Below are positions 29,863 to 41,488 of a DNA stretch of 64,000 bases, one piece after another. The stretch spans positions 248,001-312,000 of the forward strand of contig NC_016481.1 in NCBI RefSeq assembly GCF_000227115.2. Direction: 5' to 3'. The notes under the pieces are model-generated. The model was given only the letters and a program-made list of their open reading frames with translations, searched no databases and was not told where the DNA came from. The DNA comes from Naumovozyma dairenensis CBS 421 (lineage: Eukaryota; Ascomycota; Saccharomycetes; Saccharomycetales; Saccharomycetaceae). A program made the translations under genes and the position numbers. The stretch's first letter is position 1, and the number at the start of each line of letters is the position of its first letter.

Positions 29863-30330
29863 TGTTAATAGACGCCCACATAGAATTATACTGAAAGAAC
29901 TCTGGATAATCGACTTAAATACCCGCCGACGAGGTTGCGGATGGTTTGCCGTCAGATCAAGGATGATCCTACTCTTCGTTTATTTCGACTAACAAAAAAT
30001 AGGATTTTTGATGTTCAGTTCGGGATTATCCTATTAGATAGAGGAATCCTGAAGGTTGTGTACGTGCGCTTCGAGAGTTGCAGCAACCTCGTCGAGTATT
30101 AGATACGTTGTGAAAGAAGGAGTCGAGTCAAAGTCTTGAGGAGAACCAAGATGCTTCCAAAGAATATAAAAGAAGCAAGGATATCTTCCTAGAGTCGTAT
30201 ATTCTGCATATGTAGTTTATGTAAGAACATAGAACTAAGTAAGAAGTAACTCAGTAATTAAGTACGGAAAAGAATAGAAGCATTCAAACAACAACATGAA
30301 TATCAATCAATAAACTCACAACAATTACAC
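29863..30330 (+). mobile_element. Possible solo LTR remnant (Ty1/copia-like)
   Basis: Starts TGTTAATA and contains blocks that resemble the Ty1 delta element: CTTGAGGAGAAC near 30136, GTATATTCTGCATA near 30198, and near the 3' end an AACAACATGAATATCAATCA stretch followed by ACAACAATTACA. I could not find a convincing CA end or a 5-bp target duplication, so the limits are uncertain and the call is weak. Confidence 0.3.
29918..30100. repeat. Inverted repeat, about 20-bp arms
   Basis: AATACCCGCCGACGAGGTTG (29918-29937) is repeated in inverted form at 30083-30100 as GCAACCTCGTCGAGTATT, with small gaps, leaving a spacer of about 145 bp. It could be a folding element of the possible LTR or a transposon footprint. 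Confidence 0.55.
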
Positions 30331-31511
30331 TGAAGGCATTGTCATATCAGGCTTGTCACCAACACTGTTACTACATAGAATAATATTACCTTGCTTTTAA
30401 ATTTTTCAAGCATATGGTAATTATGTTTTTATTTAGGCAGAGAATTGGACGCAGTTGACGAGACTCTTTAGTATTCACAGTGACATGATGGACCTACTGA
30501 GTCGAAATTTCTTCCGTCCTAATAGTTGCCAATTCCGAGAAGGCAGAATTTTTCAAATAAAGACCCAAATTGAGGAACACAGACATTCTTCCAAATTGTT
30601 GCGGAAACTGAAATGTATTCCCGCAGTACCCCGATCAGATCAACTATAAATACTATGAAATATAGATTATATGCTATACGATATAAGAATGATATTATAG
30701 TGTATGTATTAGAAGTGGCCAGAGTTGCTAGGTAAAGATATAGAGGAAATGATTCTTTGACTTCACAATATTCATGAGAACCTATATGAATATGCCATCG
30801 TGATTATTCTAGATAATATAAAGTTAAGTATGCAACTATTTCCTAAGTGGTCACTGAAAACATATTTGAAAAAGGAGGATAACCCAGTGAACATATTTTT
30901 TTCCTCTCTTATATTTTGTTTGACCAAAGCTCTACAATTTTTTTTTGGCACACTACGTATGTTCCTACCTCTGATCGAGGTCTTCGATAGGTATGCGCTT
31001 CGAGTTTTGTTCCGGATAGATGGACCATCATGGATGGATGAATGGGCAAGATCGCTGGCTCGTTCGCTGCCGAGAAAATCGTTTCCGCTTATTCCGTCAG
31101 AATCCCGTTATACGTACAAAGGATTTAGTAGTGGTACCCCTAAAGTTTACAGAGCAATATACTTATTTTACTATATAACTCGAGTCCAACTTGGGGTAAT
31201 GTCCCTATTGCTGGTCATGCTTCTATTTGTTAAAGATTAGAAATGAAACGTTTTTGTGTCGCAAAGAGAAAACGGACATATGATGACAGAATAGTTGGGG
31301 TATATATGGAGTAAATATATTTTTTCTTTTATTTTGAACTAGCAACTCAAATATTTTAATTCTTATTTTTTTATAGTCACCTGTAGCACTTCAGTCATTA
31401 GAAAAGTAATATTAGTACAAAATCAGCAATGCCAAGAAACAGAGGAATAAGGAACCAAGAAATCTATAACCATGAGAGAGGTAATGACAATATTGTTTGA
31501 ATAATAACATT

Positions 31512-31810
31512 ATAAGTGGATCAGAGAGTGACAATGATGCGAAAACAAAAAGAAATGGCGAACTACCTTCCATTTTTAAATACAAGACAATTGTTGATAC
31601 TTTCTCATTCGAAGACGAGCTCAGCGCCAATTTGACACATATAATTTTTTCGGCCATTCAAGCATCATTTTGGATGTTTTGTCTTGGTTTTTTTGGCTTG
31701 ACAAAATGGCTCAAGAAAGGAAACAAAAAGCTATATTGAGTTTTTTAGAATCTACTGTATTGGGTATGGGAATAATGGCTGCAGTACTAATAATCACTCA
31801 TCTTTATTAA
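31512..31810 (+). pseudogene. Degraded copy of the small three-helix membrane protein
   Basis: Related to the gene at 23827-24273. The N-terminal part (31512-31709) keeps the polar head, a FKYKTIVDTFSFEDELSANL block and the first helix. The original ATG position reads ATA, with an in-frame stop just upstream. After TKW the frame is lost: about 139 bp that encode the second helix are deleted, and the C-terminal helix continues from 31709 in another frame (AQERKQKAI) to a TAA at 31808. Loss of the start, a deletion and a frameshift together mean it is not functional as the parent protein. Confidence 0.8.
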
Positions 31811-32752
31811 TGTTCAGAATTTCATAAAATATATAGTACATAATAACTTTAAGCAAGTTTTTCTTTCTTCTTTAGATACAAAACAAAATATAATAGCTCA
31901 AGTTTCTTACCACAATTTAACCGACATTTTTTATATTTTGCCCTAGATTCTATTAAGCAAGAGTTTGTTAGCAAATGGATGAACTTCCGTGTAATGATCA
32001 ATAAAAAAGTTTATACAAATTATTGACGTGGAATATCTGCATATGTGACACTCTGAGTTTGATGACAGATAACTTTGCAATTGAAGCTACTTCAGAAAAC
32101 GTTACCAAGCTTAGAGCCCTTTAGATATTCACTATATCACCTTATTATCCTAGCTGCATATTATATAAGTGAGAAGATTACAACGAACTAGAAACTAGAC
32201 CTATACATTATACCTGAACGTAATAATAAGAAGTAACTTTCTATCTACGTAACATGCATGCATTCAATAGACTCGGGAAGTGCTTATCTTCATGGAAGAA
32301 ACTGCAAGCGCTTACAAAAGACGAAATTTACGAAAAATAAACATAAACATAAACATAAAAACATCTCAATCTTGAAAAATCTTGATTTCTGATGAGTTTC
32401 GAATCAATGACAGCCTGAATAGGCGTTTCCAAGTGAAAAATATTTTCATTATATAGGAAAGGAATAATATTAAGAAAAGTATGTCTTTAATATAAACAAC
32501 GTTTCTTAATATCTAACTTAGTTCATATTATATTTATAAAGTAAGTAAATTCAATCAGATTAAAACTACGTGTCTGTAAAGTTTGTTATGTCCGTAGAAA
32601 ATAATACCGAACAATTTCAAAGAACCTTACGTATGTACATGAGATAGAAGTAGATGTAGATTGTCAAATAAGAGGCGATAATATACCATATACAAACATA
32701 CAAGCTGTTAGCTTAGTTTTCTTAAAAAGAGAACAACAAACCAAAGTAAACG
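31811..32752. other. THI80 upstream region
   Basis: About 940 bp of AT-rich DNA with a short (ACATAA)n repeat near 32339-32360. No gene or RNA seen. Confidence 0.5.
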
Positions 32753-33739
32753 ATGGTCGCTGAAGAGGAAGAAGAGAAATGTATTGAGAATCCAGAAAGG
32801 ATTAACATTCAAGTCCCTGAAAATAAATTTAAGACGAGAATCAATGTTGAAAACATATTGAAACCTATGGACCCGACTCATTCAGTGTTATTGATTTTAA
32901 ACCAAGAGATTAAATTAAAGGATTTATTCCTCGAGATTTGGAATACACATCATATTCGAGTATGTGCAGATGGTGGTGCTAATCGATTATATGAATATTT
33001 CCAAGATGATGAAGATGAAGATGAAGTGGAGAGGTCGTTACATTTACCGGATTATATTATTGGTGATCTTGATTCGTTGAAAATGGAAGTTCGAAAATAT
33101 TATGAAGATAAAGGTGTAGTTATTATACAACAGAATACACAATATTCTACCGATTTCACGAAGACTGTGAATCTAGTAAGTTTACATTATTTCTCGACAA
33201 AATTCAAAGATATCATTGCGGTGCAGAACAGTACTGCTAAGAATCATGGGATTGGTATAGAATGTGGTATTCATGATCTATACAATGAGTTGATGAAGAA
33301 TGGAGATTCAGTTATGAAGTTTAATAAGATAAATTTATTGGCATTAGGTGGAATTGGAGGTAGATTTGATCAATCGATACATTCGATTACACAATTATAT
33401 ATTCTTGAACAAACTGATAAATATTTTGAATTGGCTTATTTGACAGAGACAGATTTAATCTTTTTGGTCCCCGCTGGTGGTACGTTATTAACATATTCAG
33501 AGAATTTTAGGAATGAATGTATTGGCAATTGTGGATTATTACCGTTAGGTGGAATGACTAAGATTATTGAGACCCAAGGATTGAAATGGGATGTTACAAA
33601 TTGGAACACATCTGTTTCTAGTGGTAAAGTCAGTAGTAGTAACAGATTTGTTGGAATAGATGGATGTTTCATTAATTGCAAGGATAGTATTGTTCTTAAT
33701 ATTGAAATATTTAAAGACAAATTGATAGATTTTATGTAA
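32753..33739 (+). CDS. THI80: Thiamine pyrophosphokinase
   Basis: Transfers pyrophosphate from ATP to thiamine to make thiamine diphosphate in the cytosol. It has 328 residues (about 319 in S. cerevisiae). Family motifs in order: ADGGAN at 72-77, GDLDS at 104-108, STDFTK at 132-137 and LGGIGGRFDQS near 197-207. An acidic loop (DDEDEDEVE) lies between the first two. The N-terminus has a short glutamate run. The start is the first ATG after a purine-rich leader. It converges on LSC1, as in S. cerevisiae. Confidence 0.95.
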   Translation: MVAEEEEEKCIENPERINIQVPENKFKTRINVENILKPMDPTHSVLLILNQEIKLKDLFLEIWNTHHIRVCADGGANRLYEYFQDDEDEDEVERSLHLPDYIIGDLDSLKMEVRKYYEDKGVVIIQQNTQYSTDFTKTVNLVSLHYFSTKFKDIIAVQNSTAKNHGIGIECGIHDLYNELMKNGDSVMKFNKINLLALGGIGGRFDQSIHSITQLYILEQTDKYFELAYLTETDLIFLVPAGGTLLTYSENFRNECIGNCGLLPLGGMTKIIETQGLKWDVTNWNTSVSSGKVSSSNRFVGIDGCFINCKDSIVLNIEIFKDKLIDFM

Positions 33740-33945
33740 AAAAAAGCACGAAAGGCACAATGATAGACTACAATAATGTATAGATTATTATACTTTGTAA
33801 TGATAATGAATTGAAATTGAAAAGATTTGAAGAATATATTTTTAGAATATAAGTATAAAAAAAGTAACCACACAAAACAGATGAACTAATATTTATAAGT
33901 AAAGGAACATGTGGAGGAACACGTGGAGGAATAAGAAATTGCAAA

Positions 33946-34935
33946 CTATAATCTTTCGAATTGTTTCAAAAGAGCTTCACCAAGGAACCCTGGAGATTCA
34001 ACGACTTCAATACCCACCTCTCTTAATGCTTTCTTTTTCGATTCCGCGTCAGTTCCTGAACCTTCTACAATGGCACCTGAATGACCCATTCTCACACCTT
34101 TCATTTGACCAGCAACAGTCCCTGCGATGAACGATGCCACAGGTAATGGATTACTTTTGGAATTATTAAATTCTTTCAAATATTGAGCTGCTTCAATTTC
34201 AGCTTTCCCCCCAATTTCCCCCAATAAGATGATTCCCTCCGTGACACCATCATTCAAAAACAATTGTAACGCATCGATAAAATCAGTCCCAGGGAATGCA
34301 TCTCCACCCATACCAATGACCAAGGATTGACCCAATCCAGTATTAGTAGTTTGTTGTACAGCTTCGTACGTCAAAGTTCCTGATCTAGAAATGATACCAA
34401 TTTTCCCACTTTTGAAAATCTTAGGAGGTTGAATACCGATTCTTACACGTGTAGATGGGTTAATGATACCGGGACAATTTGGACCTACAAGTCTTGTCTT
34501 GTTTTGATTTTGCAACATTTCGTTAATGTAAAGCATATCTCTTTGTGGGATACCCTCCGTGATACATACAGCTAGGGGTAATTCTGCTTCGATGGCTTCT
34601 TTAATGGCAGCTGCAGCGAATGGTGGTGGGATGAAGATGGCACTTGCTGTGGCGCCTGTTTCTTTGATGGCTTCAGATACTGTGGAGAAGACTGGTTTGC
34701 CCTGATGTAATTGACCTGCTTTCTTTGGGTTGGTTCCTCCTACGACGTTTGTTCCGTATTCTTGGGATATTTTGGCATGGAATGAACCTTGTTTACCTGT
34801 GAAACCTTGGAAGATAACTTTTGTTTCTTTGGGTAAGAGTAAGTTTTTAATTGTTTGGTCGTAAGGGTGGGATTGCCTGTGGAATTGACGACGGGTTGCC
34901 GTGGATACGTTCTTGGTTAGTGTGTTTCTTATCAT
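33946..34935 (-). CDS. LSC1: Succinyl-CoA ligase alpha subunit, mitochondrial
   Basis: TCA-cycle enzyme that converts succinyl-CoA to succinate with formation of ATP; it pairs with Lsc2. It has 329 residues, the usual length. The first 20 or so residues are basic and hydroxylated with no acidic residue, a typical matrix-targeting presequence. The CoA-binding block [11 protein letters not shown] is at about 44-54, and the phosphorylated histidine is H285 in [10 protein letters not shown]. The start is the first ATG. It is divergent from ARP8. Confidence 0.97.
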   Translation of the reverse strand: MIRNTLTKNVSTATRRQFHRQSHPYDQTIKNLLLPKETKVIFQGFTGKQGSFHAKISQEYGTNVVGGTNPKKAGQLHQGKPVFSTVSEAIKETGATASAIFIPPPFAAAAIKEAIEAELPLAVCITEGIPQRDMLYINEMLQNQNKTRLVGPNCPGIINPSTRVRIGIQPPKIFKSGKIGIISRSGTLTYEAVQQTTNTGLGQSLVIGMGGDAFPGTDFIDALQLFLNDGVTEGIILLGEIGGKAEIEAAQYLKEFNNSKSNPLPVASFIAGTVAGQMKGVRMGHSGAIVEGSGTDAESKKKALREVGIEVVESPGFLGEALLKQFERL

Positions 34936-35772
34936 ATTTCTTTGTTTGTTTTTGTGTATTGTTGTTGTGGTTTCTCGAGTGACTGTTGATAGTTTGACAC
35001 GGGTGGAGTATGTAAATAAATGCTCCTATGTGGGATGTTCTTGTTAGTAGTACCTAAAATCCCCGTTCAATCGATAGTATCTTGATGTGAAGAATGGAAT
35101 TGTAATTGTAACTGGAGTTTGAGAAGCTTGTATCTGATGACAACGGCTGTTTGTTACTGTTATTTTATAACCTGTCGGTGGTGATATAGTAGTCTGGGTG
35201 ATAGAATTGGGGTATACCCTTATTTACTTACTTACTTACTTACTTACTATATAACGCTACAATAAGTATACTTTACTATATAATAAAAAACGAAAATACA
35301 AAAAGAAGAAGAAGAAGAAGTCGAGGCGGAAAGGAAAGGAAAGGAATAACGGTTACGGTTACGGCAACGGCACCTTTGGTGTTAGCGTTATCCCCGGGCT
35401 GTTTGGCCACGGAAATAAGGCGGGGTACGGGAGGGTAACAGTTCAACAGGGTTTGTATAAAACCAGGGGTCTTCTGGGTATAGGTGTTTGCATACTTACC
35501 CTAGGTACTGTTTGGGTAGGGCTAGGCTTTTCTTCAGATAGTATAATTTGAAAACACGTTAATTATCTATGATGTGAATTATATAGTAGTAATGTTAATG
35601 GAAGAGTGATAGGAAAGCGAAGATACGGACACAGATAAAGTGGCAAATATAGATCATAGATTCATAAACATAAGACATTGATCTGATCTGCTCTCGACTG
35701 GTCTGATTATAAGCGAACTTTACTTACACCATTTCGCCAGGACAACTACCTACCTACCCACCTAAACAACTG
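34936..35772. other. Divergent intergenic region LSC1 / ARP8
   Basis: Holds a (TTAC)n tract at 35224-35248, GAA and GGAAA tracts near 35305-35345, and a GC-richer patch at 35340-35450 with ACGGTTACGG repeats and CCCCGGGC. The patch looks like a nucleosome-free promoter core. No gene. Confidence 0.55.
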
Positions 35773-38697
35773 ATGTCTCAAGAAACACCAGAATCAAGCG
35801 TGATATATGAAGAGCCAATTGACATTCCCATCGAAGATGATGACGAAGATGATGATGTTGACGAAGAAGATGTCAAAGCTGAATCTTTGACGTCTACAGA
35901 CAAACAGCAAAATCACATACCAGCAGAAGATAACGTTGACTATGATAATGACAATGACAATGACAATGACACCAATACGAAAAAAATGGACCCTCCGACA
36001 ATATCGAGAAGCGTCACTGCTACTCCCATTGACCAATCACTCTCTACCAAACATCCCAGAGATTCAGAACGTGAAGACAATGATGATAATGATAATCAAG
36101 AAAACGAAAACGAAAACGAAGACGAACTTCCATCTTCGAGCGGTGCCAATACCCCAAAGGCTTCCACTCCTCCTCTTACTCCTACTCCTACCACTGCTTC
36201 AACGAATAAAAAATTGAAATCAAAAGAAGAGGCATATAAAAAATACCCTAAAATGGACCCGAAAAAGGTACCACCGGGGAAGAAAGTTCCTCTACATCTA
36301 TTAGAAAAGAGAAGATTAGGTAGAATTAAAGCTGCAGAAGAATTCGCTAAAAAATTAAAAGAAGCTGGGATTGAAAAAGTAGAATCTGTAACAGTACCAC
36401 CCACGGGGCTTTTCCAACCATTAAATCTAATTAATCAGAAAAATTATTCATCCATATATCTAAAGAATGATGATCAAATATTTTGTCTCAGAGATGATAA
36501 ATCTTTGAAAAATACTTCTCCAAATCAAACCTCAACAGCAACGCCGGATAATATCGTAGAGTCTGTTGCGACGGGAATAAACAATAAATCTACAGGCGAT
36601 CAATTAAATTTAAATGACCCTACTAAGACAATCATTATACATACGGGTTCACATTCTTTAAAAATAGGAAAGGCATTAGATGAAAATCCAATAATAGTAC
36701 CAAATTGCGTAGCTATCCCGAAGCAAGAGTATGAAGGCATGACAAGAAATATTAATACCAAAGATTCTATACCAACTCCACCAGAAAATAATATTTTTGA
36801 TTCAATAGCTCAATCAGATGAATTTAATGATTTGAAATTAGAAATAGAAACTAATTTTAAAGAAAGAATGAAGTATTATAAAAGAAGAATCCAACCAAAT
36901 AGTTGTGAACAAGTAAAATCATTTAACAAGATTTCTAAACCTGAAATATTACCCATTTCCAACGATCCACAACGTATTCAATGGATTAATGAATCAACTA
37001 ATAAGCGTTATTATGGTTCCAATGCAGAACGTTGTACTGACTTACATTTTAAAACAAGGAAACCATTCTCTAACAATGGTTCATTCAATATCGCATCAAC
37101 AGATTATATATCCTTACAAGATCTTTTATCAGATGTAACTAACCTAATAGAACATTCTTTGACATCTTCACCATTTGATTTGAAACCATCTCAATTCAAA
37201 GAACACAAAGTTGTCCTTATAATCCCAGATTCGTTTGGAAAAAGTCATGTGGAATTATTCATCACATTATTATTGACTCATTTAAAATTTCAAGCGGTAG
37301 CAATCATACAAGAATCATTAGCTACATGTTACGGTGCTGGAAATAGTGTCCCCACTTGTGTAGTGAACCTTGGTGCCTCCCAAACTACAGTCGCATGTGT
37401 AGATGAAGGTACAGTACTAGAAAATAGTATGGTAAGTTTAAATTATGGTGGTAACGACATTACAAATATTTTCGCTACTTTCCTTTTACAAAATGATTTC
37501 CCTTATCACAATTGGAACTTAAATTCTATTGAAGGTTGGAAATTGGCTGAAGAATTAAAGGAAAAATATATCACATTCCAAGATATGGACGTCACAGTTC
37601 AATTATTTAATTTCATAAAAAGATTACCAGGGATGGATACTATTGAGAAATACGATTTTAAAGTATTCGATGACGTTATGTTGGCTCCTTTAACTTTGTT
37701 CTTCCCCAAGATTCTAAAACTAATGAAAGAACAACAACCACAAAATAGAAATAAATTTTTACAATCTCAATTACCAGATTCAAGAGATATTTATACAACA
37801 AAAATTAATGATTGGAGATCAATTACTCAAGAGGAATGTCTTGAATCTAAATTGTTTTCTTATATTGACAATGAATTAGAACTATTGAAAAGAACATTAG
37901 AAGTACCGATACTCCTAGAAAACTTTCAAAATAATTCGCCAGATAATAAGAATGATAAACTAAATTATACACCACTTGATGTGGCAATCATTCAAAGTAT
38001 AATGAATGCAAGTACAAACATCGACATGTCCAAAATGTCATCATTTTATTCAAATATCTTAGTAGTAGGCGGGGGATCAAAGATACCAGCATTGGATTTC
38101 ATATTAACTGATAGAATTAATATTTGGAGACCAAGATTATTAAGTCTAACTTCATTCCCAAACTTTTACAAAGAATTAAGTAAAGATATTAAAGATTTAC
38201 AAAATCATTACCTCAAATTAATCTCAACTGCAACAGCGGCAACAACCCAGACCACAGCCACAGCTACAACAAATAATAATACTACGAATTCAACTTCAAA
38301 TAGTACACCAGCAATCACTCAAGTACCATCAGGCACCAACATTAGTAACAATTTAAATTCAACAAAGATTGACAACACTCCCGGTGCAGAAACAAATGAA
38401 GTTGAAGAAGCTGTTAATAAATTGAAGAGGGAAATGGACGACAAAATAAACGAACTACTCAAAGAAAAATTAGAAGAATATTTAGAAACTGTAGAAAAGG
38501 CTCAAAACGGTAATGATCATTATTTACCAGTTAGTGTGGTTCCTGCACCACGTGATATTGATCCGGCTTTGATTCTTTGGAAAGGTGCAAGTGTTCTGGC
38601 TCAATTGAAAATTATTGAAGAATTGTACATGACTAATGCTGATTGGGATGTTCATGGTAGTAGAATACTACAGTATAAATCCATCTTCCCATATTGA
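35773..38697 (+). CDS. ARP8: Actin-related protein Arp8, INO80 subunit
   Basis: Nuclear actin-related protein of the INO80 chromatin remodeller, which binds linker DNA and histones. It has 974 residues (about 881 in S. cerevisiae). The first 170 residues are acidic and low-complexity, with DND repeats coded by tandem GACAAT units, then a lysine-rich stretch. The actin fold begins near TIIIHTGSHSLKIG; CVVNLGASQTTVACVDEG is the phosphate-binding region and ILVVGGGSKIPALDFIL the adenosine region. A polythreonine/asparagine insert lies near 825-870. The end, WDVHGSRILQYKSIFPY, fits the family. Confidence 0.95.
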   Translation: MSQETPESSVIYEEPIDIPIEDDDEDDDVDEEDVKAESLTSTDKQQNHIPAEDNVDYDNDNDNDNDTNTKKMDPPTISRSVTATPIDQSLSTKHPRDSEREDNDDNDNQENENENEDELPSSSGANTPKASTPPLTPTPTTASTNKKLKSKEEAYKKYPKMDPKKVPPGKKVPLHLLEKRRLGRIKAAEEFAKKLKEAGIEKVESVTVPPTGLFQPLNLINQKNYSSIYLKNDDQIFCLRDDKSLKNTSPNQTSTATPDNIVESVATGINNKSTGDQLNLNDPTKTIIIHTGSHSLKIGKALDENPIIVPNCVAIPKQEYEGMTRNINTKDSIPTPPENNIFDSIAQSDEFNDLKLEIETNFKERMKYYKRRIQPNSCEQVKSFNKISKPEILPISNDPQRIQWINESTNKRYYGSNAERCTDLHFKTRKPFSNNGSFNIASTDYISLQDLLSDVTNLIEHSLTSSPFDLKPSQFKEHKVVLIIPDSFGKSHVELFITLLLTHLKFQAVAIIQESLATCYGAGNSVPTCVVNLGASQTTVACVDEGTVLENSMVSLNYGGNDITNIFATFLLQNDFPYHNWNLNSIEGWKLAEELKEKYITFQDMDVTVQLFNFIKRLPGMDTIEKYDFKVFDDVMLAPLTLFFPKILKLMKEQQPQNRNKFLQSQLPDSRDIYTTKINDWRSITQEECLESKLFSYIDNELELLKRTLEVPILLENFQNNSPDNKNDKLNYTPLDVAIIQSIMNASTNIDMSKMSSFYSNILVVGGGSKIPALDFILTDRINIWRPRLLSLTSFPNFYKELSKDIKDLQNHYLKLISTATAATTQTTATATTNNNTTNSTSNSTPAITQVPSGTNISNNLNSTKIDNTPGAETNEVEEAVNKLKREMDDKINELLKEKLEEYLETVEKAQNGNDHYLPVSVVPAPRDIDPALILWKGASVLAQLKIIEELYMTNADWDVHGSRILQYKSIFPY

Positions 38698-39184
38698 GTA
38701 ATAAATAGCTTCTATATTAGAAGTAAATGTAATAAAAATACATAGACTGTTAACAAAATAACGAAAAGAAAACGTCACTAAATAGAATAAAAGCAATAGT
38801 ATAAACATCAACATATATATAGATGTATAAAATAATAAAAAGAATAATTAATAAAGAAAACGCACAATAAGTAAATAAGGTTTTGGATGGCTTAAATGGA
38901 CGTGTACTAGTAGTATGGTTAGTTGTTCTGGTCTCTGCGGAAACGGGATATCATTAAAGTAAAATAAAATAAAAAGGAGAGAAAAAGAATAAAAGTAGAA
39001 TGATACATGAGAACCATCTCAAAGTATTATTAATTTGAATATCATTACAAATAAGTAATCTCCAATACTAAAAAGAACGCGAATGTATAGAAAACTACAA
39101 TGGAATAAATGAGGATTGTTGTGTAAGCTTTCTTGTAGTGAGTATGTATATCAGAGCCTGCTGCTATTGTTTCTTTTTTGTCTT
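38698..39184. other. Convergent 3' region ARP8 / SFL1
   Basis: Very A-rich spacer between convergent genes, suited to polyadenylation of both transcripts. No gene seen. Confidence 0.5.
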
Positions 39185-41488
39185 TTAAGTATATTTAACT
39201 TTTTTACAACTATGTTCCTCTTCTTCAATGATATCCATTTCATTATTACTAGAAATCGATTCTCTATTTCCGTTTATGTTCATATTAGTTGTATCGCTTC
39301 CCATTGGGACTTCCTTACTGATGTTGTGAATATCTTTAGTACTATTCGCATTGACATTCGCATTATTTAATAATGAATATACGGGACTACTATTTGTTGT
39401 AGAGACAGTCTTATTCAAAATTGTTGGAGCAATGATGTTAGGTAAGCTATTTGCTGACCTCGAAAATCGTAGTGCATCTTTGTTAATAGGTGATCTTGAC
39501 GTAGGACGTGGTGGTGCCATTATTGACGTCGGTAATGACGACTGGCTATTTCTTTTAACTATAGTTTGATCATCAGTTAAAGACTGCCTTGTTGAAATCG
39601 AAGCTCTTGGAGAAAAGATCGTAGAACTATTTTGATCTAAAACTGAATGAATTGGAATAGCTGTAGAACTTGGTTTTCTATTATTTTGGCCCGATAATGA
39701 TGGGCGGGAGGAGCTGTTTAAGCTCGAAACCGGGGTCAAGGGGTCTAATAATACACTTCTATGTCTTTTACTAGAGTATCTAGAACTTGCGTTGGAATTA
39801 AATGGATTTTGCATCATTTGATATTTCCCAGTACTACCATTTGAGCTTATGGCGGAATTATACGTATCTATAGGTATTTGATTATTTCCATTCGAATCAC
39901 TAGATTGAGGAACAGATTGAATGACAGAAAGCGGTGCAGTGTGTGGCCTTAATGGGATGGCTTGTTGGATCATATTGATGTTACCTGGTGTTTGATTATT
40001 GTTACTAGTGTTGACGTGCTCAGTGGCAGTTTGTTGACTATAGATAGATTGGGGTTTCATAATAATTGGATATGAGTGTCTGTTCATTGAATTAGTGTCA
40101 TTTGGAGTCAAATGTTGTTGGCCTTGGTGAGTTTGCTGTTGTAACTGTTGAGTCTTATTTTGGGATGATTGTTCATACATCGCGTTAATTTGAAGACGAG
40201 ACAATATAGACCGTTTAAAATTTGTGATCTCACTTTGAAATTCATCCCATTGCTGTTTCATTTCATTATCTTTTAGACTTGTACCAATACTCGGTTCTGA
40301 TATTATCCCGTTTGTATTTTTATTCAGCAATGAAACAAATTTCTGCATATAGTCGATTAGTTTAATCATGTCCATATTTGCAGCTTTCATGGTTTGTTCT
40401 ACAGATTCGTGAGTGTATTGGGGGTCGGGTTGTTCATATCCTTGATCTGTATTAGTATATTGCTGGGGTTGCACTTGTCTATACTGCTGTATCATTGGTA
40501 TGGATTCTGTAGAAGGGTATGGAGTGAAAGGAACATCTTGCGCCTGCATAAGTTGATGTTGTTTTTGCTGATTTATTCCTAGCTTATAGAACGATGGATT
40601 TGATTTAACGTTTATATTTCCCTCTACTATGTTTGGATATTGAGATAGCTGCGAGGGCACGAATTTGGCGTTTTGATCTGTTACTGTCGATTCTATATTA
40701 CCAGGTTGTAACACTTGTCCATATGAAGAGGCATTGGTGTTTAGATTACTAGGCATGTTCAAAATGTTCATATTAGTATTATTATTGTAATTATAATTAC
40801 TGGATGAACCACGAGAAGGCGTCGCATTTGAAGCTTTCCTTGAATTCATTGATGATATATTTCTAGAAGAAGATCTTCTTTTTATAAGTTTTAAACTTTC
40901 TACATCACCTTTCCTAAAAATACCTGCGCTATGCTTAAATTCCCAGATTTTTACTTGTTCATTATCAGTTATATTATTATTAACATCAGTATTTGCATGA
41001 TTCGTCACGTTAGTTGTTGTATCATCTTCAGTTTTGTTATTAATATATTGATGATCATTGGAAACTTTATGGAAGCCATAAATATTCAATTGTCTAACAA
41101 AACTAGTAATGTTTGTATGCTTAAAATAAGTAGCCAATGCTTTACTAAACCTTTCTGTCGGTCTGATTAAGAAAGATTTACCGTCATTTGACCACCATAT
41201 CAAATCTTCCAAATCTTTATCTTCTAATATATTGTATAACTTATGAATAAAAATTGTATTTGATGATTTGGGAGCTTGTGATGGTTGTGATGCTTGTTGC
41301 TGTGGTTGTAAACCTTTGGCAACGGTTGGTACAATAGTATTAATTATCGGTTGTTCATTCGTTAATTGTTGTTTCCCTTCGGCAGTGTTACTAGGAGTTT
41401 CTATGCTTTTCGGGGTTACTGATGAAATTTGCATTGTTGTGGTATCATGATCTCTTGTCTGTTCGTTAGTGATATTTTCTTCCTTCAT
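39185..41488 (-). CDS. SFL1: HSF-family transcriptional repressor Sfl1
   Basis: Repressor of flocculation and stress genes that recruits Tup1-Ssn6 and is controlled by PKA in S. cerevisiae. It has 767 residues (766 there). The heat-shock-factor DNA-binding domain spans about residues 75-200: NTIFIHKLYNILEDKDLEDL, then the recognition helix ITSFVRQLNIYGFHKV at 127-142, interrupted by an asparagine/threonine-rich insert, then IWEFKHSAGIFRKGDVE. The remainder is low-complexity Q, N and S with a coiled segment near 365-430. The C-terminus is acidic then basic. Its position next to ARP8 matches YOR140W. Confidence 0.95.
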   Translation of the reverse strand: MKEENITNEQTRDHDTTTMQISSVTPKSIETPSNTAEGKQQLTNEQPIINTIVPTVAKGLQPQQQASQPSQAPKSSNTIFIHKLYNILEDKDLEDLIWWSNDGKSFLIRPTERFSKALATYFKHTNITSFVRQLNIYGFHKVSNDHQYINNKTEDDTTTNVTNHANTDVNNNITDNEQVKIWEFKHSAGIFRKGDVESLKLIKRRSSSRNISSMNSRKASNATPSRGSSSNYNYNNNTNMNILNMPSNLNTNASSYGQVLQPGNIESTVTDQNAKFVPSQLSQYPNIVEGNINVKSNPSFYKLGINQQKQHQLMQAQDVPFTPYPSTESIPMIQQYRQVQPQQYTNTDQGYEQPDPQYTHESVEQTMKAANMDMIKLIDYMQKFVSLLNKNTNGIISEPSIGTSLKDNEMKQQWDEFQSEITNFKRSILSRLQINAMYEQSSQNKTQQLQQQTHQGQQHLTPNDTNSMNRHSYPIIMKPQSIYSQQTATEHVNTSNNNQTPGNINMIQQAIPLRPHTAPLSVIQSVPQSSDSNGNNQIPIDTYNSAISSNGSTGKYQMMQNPFNSNASSRYSSKRHRSVLLDPLTPVSSLNSSSRPSLSGQNNRKPSSTAIPIHSVLDQNSSTIFSPRASISTRQSLTDDQTIVKRNSQSSLPTSIMAPPRPTSRSPINKDALRFSRSANSLPNIIAPTILNKTVSTTNSSPVYSLLNNANVNANSTKDIHNISKEVPMGSDTTNMNINGNRESISSNNEMDIIEEEEHSCKKVKYT

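Larger units (their letters stand above)
29815..31511. other. Gene-poor region downstream of ELG1
   Basis: 1.7 kb with no convincing gene. The first 500 bp look like a worn LTR (separate entry). Open frames at 30455-30649 and 30800-31240 have no ATG at their start and look like chance. Confidence 0.45.

Noticed and set aside
30800..31240. 146-codon ORF in the gene-poor region
   Set aside because: Starts at a GTG with poly-T inside; no recognisable domain; not supported.
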